Positions 58,835-64,000 of a stretch of 64,000 nt of DNA are shown here, piece after piece; the stretch's first letter is position 1, and every line of letters begins with the position of its first letter. Made by a program: the position numbers and the translations under genes. The stretch is from Salinibacillus xinjiangensis (lineage in GTDB: Bacteria; Bacillota; Bacilli; Bacillales; Alkalibacillaceae): positions 62,001-126,000 of the forward strand of contig NZ_WJNH01000007.1 in NCBI RefSeq assembly GCF_009649735.1, given 5' to 3'. The notes below the pieces were generated by a model. It saw only the letters and a program-made list of their open reading frames with translations, was not told the DNA's origin and did no database searches.

Positions 58835-58864
58835 AAAAGGCGTATTGACTTCAATACGCCTTTT
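58835..58864. terminator. Bidirectional terminator after comK
   Basis: AAAAGGCGTATTG-actt-CAATACGCCTTTT. Serves comK and the convergent yhjD gene. Confidence 0.9.
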
Positions 58865-58873
58865 GCTATGCTC

Positions 58874-59251
58874 TCAAGCTCCATGACTAGCAGGTCGCAT
58901 TGCTTTGTACATCAAATCATATAATATATCTTGAACCTTTTTTCGAATCGCGGGATTAAAATACCGCTTTTCCTCCTCATACCCATTGCCTAGGAATAAA
59001 TATGTGGAAAAAGTATCATTTTTTTGAACGAAAATAACTTGTAGATTTTTCTGTTTCATCACTTTTTGCAGGTTTTGTCGCTCTAAGCGGGCCTCATGCT
59101 CCATCTTTCGCAACAGTTCTAAATAAGGTTCCTTTATTTTAAATGTGCCAGATTCAATTTGTTTAATGTCCTGCTCCATTACGACAATGGCCATGGAAAG
59201 AAACAAAAATCTTGATGTCACTTTAAAGTCCTCTTCGTTTAAGTATCTCAC
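58874..59251 (-). CDS. yhjD: YhjD-like protein
   Basis: A 125-residue helical protein (LFLSMAIVVMEQDIKQIESG, FKIKEPYLELLRKME, YFNPAIRKKVQDIL). In B. subtilis yhjD lies between comK and yhjE, and length agrees. GTG 59251 with TTGGAGGG before it is preferred to the ATG 59281. Function unknown, reported families are sporulation-related at most. Confidence 0.78.
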   Translation of the reverse strand: MRYLNEEDFKVTSRFLFLSMAIVVMEQDIKQIESGTFKIKEPYLELLRKMEHEARLERQNLQKVMKQKNLQVIFVQKNDTFSTYLFLGNGYEEEKRYFNPAIRKKVQDILYDLMYKAMRPASHGA

Positions 59252-59493
59252 TTTGTTTCCCTCCAAATAAAAATCGAACATTAGTTCTATTTTTATTATA
59301 TACGACTTCGGATGATTTTAAAACTAAAAAATTTTGGAATACTAAGGATAGATAGGAAAACTTAGTGAAAAAATGAGTAAACTTATAGGCAAACCACTAG
59401 ATTTTATTTTATACTTTAATAAAGTAAATTTTTCCATAGTGAAAAATGTTTAGATATGTATGAGGAAATGACCGCATAGTTAGGAGCAGATTG

Positions 59494-60219
59494 ATGATAT
59501 TTAGCGTCGATAATTTTGATGACATACAAAGAATGATTGAGAACAATACATTTGATGAATATATCATGCGACTATTAGATACATATGAAAGCTTTGGGCC
59601 CTTACCAGGGATTTTATTACCGATGCTAGAGGCTTTACTTCCTTTTTTGCCATTAGTTGTGTTTGTTATCGCAAATTCCATGGCTTATGGCCTATTCGAA
59701 GGTTTTCTATATTCTTGGATTGGATCGGTAGTAGGAGCTATCCTCGTTTTTCTATTGATTCGTAAACTTGGCAATACGAGGCTTTTAGCATTTATAAGAA
59801 AAAATAAACAGGTGACAAGGGTTATGAGTTGGTTTGAACGTCATGGATTTGGTCCACTCTTCCTCCTATTATGCTTTCCCTTCTCACCATCAGCGGTCAT
59901 AAATGTTGTCGCTGGATTATCCAAAATACAGCTACAGCAATTTGTACTCGCTGTTATTATGGGAAAAGCCGTGATGATTTTTACGATTTCATATGTTGGA
60001 CACAGCATTACCTCCTTTGCGACTCAGCCTGTTAAGACTATTGTGGTTGGGGTCTGTATATCCCTATTCTGGATTGTAGGTAAGGTAGTCGAACGGAAAC
60101 TACAGCAAAAATCTAAAGAGCCAGAGAAAAAGGTGAACAAAGAGGAAACCGATGAAAAACAGGCTGAACAAAAGAAAGAGAGCCGCCAGACCCAAACAAC
60201 GAAAGAAAATGTAGAGTAA
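59494..60219 (+). CDS. yhjE: TVP38/TMEM64 (DedA-like) membrane protein YhjE
   Basis: A 241-residue protein with VTT/SNARE-associated domain, about five to six hydrophobic stretches. LLPFLPLVVFVIANSMAYG, GFLYSWIGSVVGAILVFLLIRKLG and FPFSPSAVINVVAGLSKI are characteristic. Members probably move lipids across membrane. The last 40 residues are a charged Lys/Glu tail. ATG 59494 after TTAGGAGC. Neighbour order equals B. subtilis. Confidence 0.9.
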   Translation: MIFSVDNFDDIQRMIENNTFDEYIMRLLDTYESFGPLPGILLPMLEALLPFLPLVVFVIANSMAYGLFEGFLYSWIGSVVGAILVFLLIRKLGNTRLLAFIRKNKQVTRVMSWFERHGFGPLFLLLCFPFSPSAVINVVAGLSKIQLQQFVLAVIMGKAVMIFTISYVGHSITSFATQPVKTIVVGVCISLFWIVGKVVERKLQQKSKEPEKKVNKEETDEKQAEQKKESRQTQTTKENVE

Positions 60220-60220
60220 A

Positions 60221-60280
60221 GATCAAAAGCGAAGTCTCCTTCAGATGCTATTGGAAGAGACCTTTAGCTTTTGATCTTTT
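60221..60280 (+). terminator. Terminator after yhjE, overlapping the convergent MFS gene
   Basis: GATCAAAAGC pairs with GCTTTTGATC around a secondary CTCC/GGAAGAG stem, then TTTTTC. Confidence 0.8.
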
Positions 60281-61413
60281 TCTTTTTGTAGGCTACGTGA
60301 CATGAGCACGAGTCCAATAAATAGGAAAACAATTCCAATTAGAATATAAGTGAATGGAATCAAGGCCGCACAAATACTTCCAACACTGGCCCCTGTTAAT
60401 AAGGTAAAAGAATAAAGTGAAATCGCTCTGCCTTTTGATTCATGGCCATATCTTCCTACTAACAAAACAACCATAGGAATCGTGAGTGAGGTAGACCCGA
60501 TCATACAGATTGATGCCATAATTAAGGTCCACTCATTCAGGGTGACAATGGGAAAAATAAAACCAATCGACATGAGAACGAGACTTCCTGATAGCACTTG
60601 AATCGGACCAAATCTTGACTCGAGCTGACTAGCAAAAAAGGCAGGTACAATTCCGATTAATCCAATCAGCCGGAAAGTTTGGTGCGAAAAAGGAAAGGAT
60701 TGGTTTTCTTTTGCAAGTAAAATCTCAAAACCACCATAGAAAAGCATGACCGTAAACAATAGGAAAAATGCGGTAATGTACAACTTTTGAAGAGGTGTAA
60801 AACGAATTAATGTTACAATATGGCGTAGGAGTTTTGTCGTAATGATATTGGTCTTTTTTGAATATTCTAACGTTACGATTAATAAGATAAAAAAGATGAA
60901 ATAAAAGCCACTAAAGGCGTAAAATAGACTATGAAATGAGAAAGAGAACACGAGGGCTGCTGAAAGCATTTGACCGAAAATCCCAGCAAATAAAAAGCCC
61001 GTATTAATCATGGCAATTGAGATGGTCTGAGTTTTGCCGTGAAAATGATGAAAAATGTAACTAAAGGCTGCTGGTGCAAAGCTTGCGGCAAGGAAGCCTT
61101 GAATAGATCTTCCTATTAAAAAAGTTAGATAGTTATTTGCGAATGGGATCCAAAGGGTCATGATGCTAAGAGCAAGCATGCCATATATAAGTATATGTTT
61201 TTCTTCAAATCGATCGGTCAAAATACCGAAAGAGAGGAGCCCAAAAGCATAGGAAATAATAAAGCAGAAGCTTGCCATCGAAGCTGCTTCTAATGATATC
61301 ATATATTTTTCTGTAAGTACTGTTTGGATAGGTAGCATCGTATAGAGATTGCTTGCAATAAAAATGCCGGCAACAATCAATATCATGCTAGCTATCTTTG
61401 CTTGTTTGAACAT
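60241..61413 (-). CDS. MFS transporter
   Basis: A 390-residue major facilitator with about twelve helices. Loop 2-3 has FGILTDRFEEKHILIYG, the A-motif variant, and FLIGRSIQGFLAASFAPAAFSYI, the family's helix-4 motif. Substrate unknown; it resembles YhjX/YgaY-type uptake or efflux carriers. ATG 61413 preceded by GGGGGAGA. It lies between yhjE and addB, a species-specific insertion relative to B. subtilis. Confidence 0.85.
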   Translation of the reverse strand: MFKQAKIASMILIVAGIFIASNLYTMLPIQTVLTEKYMISLEAASMASFCFIISYAFGLLSFGILTDRFEEKHILIYGMLALSIMTLWIPFANNYLTFLIGRSIQGFLAASFAPAAFSYIFHHFHGKTQTISIAMINTGFLFAGIFGQMLSAALVFSFSFHSLFYAFSGFYFIFFILLIVTLEYSKKTNIITTKLLRHIVTLIRFTPLQKLYITAFFLLFTVMLFYGGFEILLAKENQSFPFSHQTFRLIGLIGIVPAFFASQLESRFGPIQVLSGSLVLMSIGFIFPIVTLNEWTLIMASICMIGSTSLTIPMVVLLVGRYGHESKGRAISLYSFTLLTGASVGSICAALIPFTYILIGIVFLFIGLVLMSRSLQKEKDQKLKVSSNSI

Positions 61414-61489
61414 AAAAATCTCCCCCGAACCTTAAGTATAGTAATTAGACTATGCGTGAGGCACTCGTTTGGTTAAGGAGGAACAAAAA

Positions 61490-64000
61490 GTGTCTTTGCA
61501 ATTTATTTTAGGACGGTCTGGTACTGAAAAGGGCCAGTATTGTCTTGATTCTATACAACAAAAATTACTAGCTTCACCAGATGGGCCACCAATTTTATAT
61601 GTGGTTCCAGAGCAGATGACCTTTGAACAGGAATATGCCCTTTTGAAACAAAACGGGATTGAGGGCTCCATTCGAGCACAGGTTTTCAGTTTTTCACGTC
61701 TTGCCTGGCGCGTTTTTCAGGAAACGGGTGGTGGAACGAAGAAATTTATTACGTCAACAGGTGTCCAAATGATGCTCAGGAAGATTACTGAGGAACGCAA
61801 GGGTGACTGGAAGGTTTTCCAGAAGGCAATTGAGAAACAGGGCTTTATGGAGCAACTAGAAGGCATGATTACGGAGTTTAAACGTTACCGAATTGCCCCA
61901 GAGGACTTAGCGGACATCACCAACCAGATGGATCAATTTAAGCACTCCTATCCAGGTGAAGAAACCTTACAAAACAAGCTAGAGGATTTAGCTTATATTT
62001 ATGAACAGCTGACGGATGCTTTGCGAGAGCACTATATTGATAATGAGGATCAGCTACAGCTGTTAGCGGAAAAGATTAAGGAAGCCGATTTTCTTCAGGA
62101 TGCTGAAATCTATTTGGATGGATTTTACCGTTTTACTCCACAGGAGCTTTATGTATTGGAGGCTCTAATGCAGAAGGCGAAAAAGGTTACCATTACGTTA
62201 ACCATCGATCAGATTCCTGGTGATGAAATAGACGAGCTTGATTTATTTTATCAAACGAAAAAAACGTACGGACAAATTCAAGAATTGGCGCGGCAAAATC
62301 AGTTGCATGAGCTAGCTCCTATTTGGCTGCAGCCAGTGGAAGAACGATTCCAAGAGCGCCCGTATTTTACTCATTTGGAACAAAACTTTGATGAACATCC
62401 AATTGTCGCCTATGATGAACAAGCTCCTATGAAACTAGCGCAGGCTGTTCATCCTCGGGCAGAGGTAGAAGGGGTCGCGCAGGAGATTTTGCGATTAGTC
62501 CGAGATGAAGGGTTTCGCTATCGTGATTTAGCCATTTTAATCCGGGAGTCTGACGTCTATCATGATCTTATTCAAACGATTTTTTCAGATTACGAGATTC
62601 CAGTGTTTGTTGACGAAAAGCGGACGATGCTCAATCACCCACTCATCGAACTGATTCGCTCTTCCTTAGATATGATCGAAGGAAACTGGCGGTATGATGC
62701 GTTGTTTCGTGTCTTGAAAACAGATTTTATTCCCAAAACGGATTCTAGCCATCCGCTGAATCAAGAGGCAATTGATGAGCTAGAAAACTATGTGCTCGAG
62801 TATGGAATTCGGAGTCGTCATCGTTGGCTGGAGGAGAAGGAATGGATTTACCAGCGCTTTCGTGGTTTTGATGCGGTTCGTAAGACGAATAAGGAACAGG
62901 AGAAAGAGTTTCGCATAAATCGTTTGCGCAAACAGGTTACAGCCCATCTCGGTCCATTCGATGAACAAATTCGGAATCAAAAAACCGTTCAAGAGCGATG
63001 CACAGCTATTTTCCAATGGCTAGAGGCACTTGGGGTTCCCGAAACGCTTGAAAAGTGGCGCGATTACTATGATGAGACAGGCCAAATTGAGCATGCTCGA
63101 GAACAGGAGCAGGTATGGGATGCGGTCATTCAGCTTTTTGATGAGATGGTTGAAATGATTGGCGATGAGGAGATGTCCCTATCGATTTTTCGGACAACCC
63201 TTGAAACCGGCTTTGAATCCTTAAGCTTTGCCCATGTCCCACCAAGCATGGACCATGTCATTGTGGGGGATGTGGACCGGTCGAGAATTTCTGGTGTGAA
63301 AGGGGCTTTTCTGCTAGGAGTAAATGAAGGAACGTGGCCACTTAAGCCAGCGAGTGATGGCATGATTTCTGAGGATGAACGTTCCCTTTTAAATCAACAC
63401 GGATTATTACTTGCAGATAGTAGCTCTCGTAAACTATTAGATGACCGCTTCTATGTGTATGTAGCCTTTACGACCCCAAAGGATTATTTGTGGGTCAGTT
63501 ATCCGTTAAGCAATGAAGAAGGAAAAACGAAAACACCATCCCCACTCATCAATCGGATGAAGGAAATGTTTCCAAGAGTGGAGGAGAGCTTGCTGCTTGA
63601 GGATGAGGATGAAGAGAATCCGCTTCGCTTTATAACGGTTCCGGAAAAAACAAGGGCCGTATTAACCTCACAGCTGGCCAAATATTTACGTGGATACAAG
63701 GTGGATGATGTTTTCTGGGATGTTTATCAATGGTATGTAGATCATCATCCGAAAACAAGCAGATCTAGAAGAGTGCTCATGAGTCTCTTTTATGAAAATC
63801 GCCCTGTTTTGCTTGATAAAACGACCGTAAAGAAACTATATCCAGAGCAGGTCAATACAAGTGTATCGCGGATAGAGTCGTTTTATCGCTGTCAATATCA
63901 GCATTTTGCACAGTATGCTTTGGGCTTAAAAGAGCGTCAGGTGTACAAGCTTGATGCACCAGATATTGGGCAGCTGTTTCATGAGGCGTTAAAGCAGATT
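61490..64000 (+). CDS. addB: ATP-dependent helicase/nuclease subunit AddB (partial)
   Basis: The first 837 residues of AddB, running out of the window. It forms with AddA the RecBCD-like helicase-nuclease that resects double-strand breaks at Chi. The start has FILGRSGTEKG, the degenerate Walker A of AddB, followed by YVVPEQMTFEQEY. Later segments include VHPRAEVEGVAQEILRLVR and VNEGTWPLKPASDG. The first Cys of the Fe-S cluster is in FYRCQYQHFAQYAL, the start of the nuclease domain. GTG 61490 after AAGGAGGAAC. Confidence 0.95.
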   Translation, partial: MSLQFILGRSGTEKGQYCLDSIQQKLLASPDGPPILYVVPEQMTFEQEYALLKQNGIEGSIRAQVFSFSRLAWRVFQETGGGTKKFITSTGVQMMLRKITEERKGDWKVFQKAIEKQGFMEQLEGMITEFKRYRIAPEDLADITNQMDQFKHSYPGEETLQNKLEDLAYIYEQLTDALREHYIDNEDQLQLLAEKIKEADFLQDAEIYLDGFYRFTPQELYVLEALMQKAKKVTITLTIDQIPGDEIDELDLFYQTKKTYGQIQELARQNQLHELAPIWLQPVEERFQERPYFTHLEQNFDEHPIVAYDEQAPMKLAQAVHPRAEVEGVAQEILRLVRDEGFRYRDLAILIRESDVYHDLIQTIFSDYEIPVFVDEKRTMLNHPLIELIRSSLDMIEGNWRYDALFRVLKTDFIPKTDSSHPLNQEAIDELENYVLEYGIRSRHRWLEEKEWIYQRFRGFDAVRKTNKEQEKEFRINRLRKQVTAHLGPFDEQIRNQKTVQERCTAIFQWLEALGVPETLEKWRDYYDETGQIEHAREQEQVWDAVIQLFDEMVEMIGDEEMSLSIFRTTLETGFESLSFAHVPPSMDHVIVGDVDRSRISGVKGAFLLGVNEGTWPLKPASDGMISEDERSLLNQHGLLLADSSSRKLLDDRFYVYVAFTTPKDYLWVSYPLSNEEGKTKTPSPLINRMKEMFPRVEESLLLEDEDEENPLRFITVPEKTRAVLTSQLAKYLRGYKVDDVFWDVYQWYVDHHPKTSRSRRVLMSLFYENRPVLLDKTTVKKLYPEQVNTSVSRIESFYRCQYQHFAQYALGLKERQVYKLDAPDIGQLFHEALKQI

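Noticed and set aside
1-64000. tRNA or rRNA genes, including a tRNA attachment site for the phage.
   Set aside because: No tRNA or rRNA-like sequence was recognised; the phage uses comK.

Overview
The window is a chromosomal segment of a low-GC Gram-positive bacterium of the family Bacillaceae. The core genes keep the Bacillus subtilis order: end of pbpF, hemE-hemH-hemY, yhfH/yhfI/lplJ, a FadR-controlled lcfB, then comK, yhjD, yhjE and addB. Strong GGAGG-type ribosome binding sites and U-tract terminators fit this. The genus cannot be fixed from sequence alone.

Layout. 1-13.2 kb: the coproporphyrin branch of heme synthesis, lipoate salvage, an MFS carrier, a long-chain acyl-CoA ligase behind a perfect FadR box, and a three-gene ABC importer of the TrpXYZ type. 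13.2-14.1 kb: no gene, but two inverted copies of a palindromic intergenic element. 14.2-16.6 kb: a yerD-like pseudogene with an internal deletion, a SCO-type copper protein and a hypothetical gene. 16.7-17.04 kb: the comK promoter, with two ComK boxes, and the first 61 codons of comK.

17.04-58.45 kb: an intact-looking ~41.4 kb prophage of the Listeria A118 type, inserted inside comK. Its large serine recombinase lies beside attL. The remaining comK codons follow attR, and joining both halves at GG restores a 172-codon ComK. The modules in order are: lysogeny (recombinase, ImmA, membrane protein, repressor) facing left; an early promoter with a 15-bp operator between -35 and -10; Cro-like, Rha-type and other regulators; a recombination/replication block (SbcC-like ATPase, RecT, metallo-beta-lactamase-fold protein, DnaD-like protein); many small early genes; an ArpU-like late regulator; small cassettes with TGTCGAA motifs; packaging, head, connector and tail genes, including a major tail protein extended by +1 frameshifting at CCC TGA; then holin and amidase.

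Between lysis genes and attR lie two accessory blocks. One is an AT-rich rightward operon of four unknown genes. The other is a leftward cassette with its own operators: an HTH protein, a small possible DNA-binding protein, two small membrane proteins, a 735-residue VirD4/HerA-like ATPase and a 47-residue protein. The second block is the best candidate here for an undescribed system.

58.8-64 kb: yhjD and yhjE homologues, an MFS carrier, and addB running off the window end. The bacterium can have functional ComK only after precise excision, so the phage may act as a switch for competence, as in the comK prophages of Listeria.
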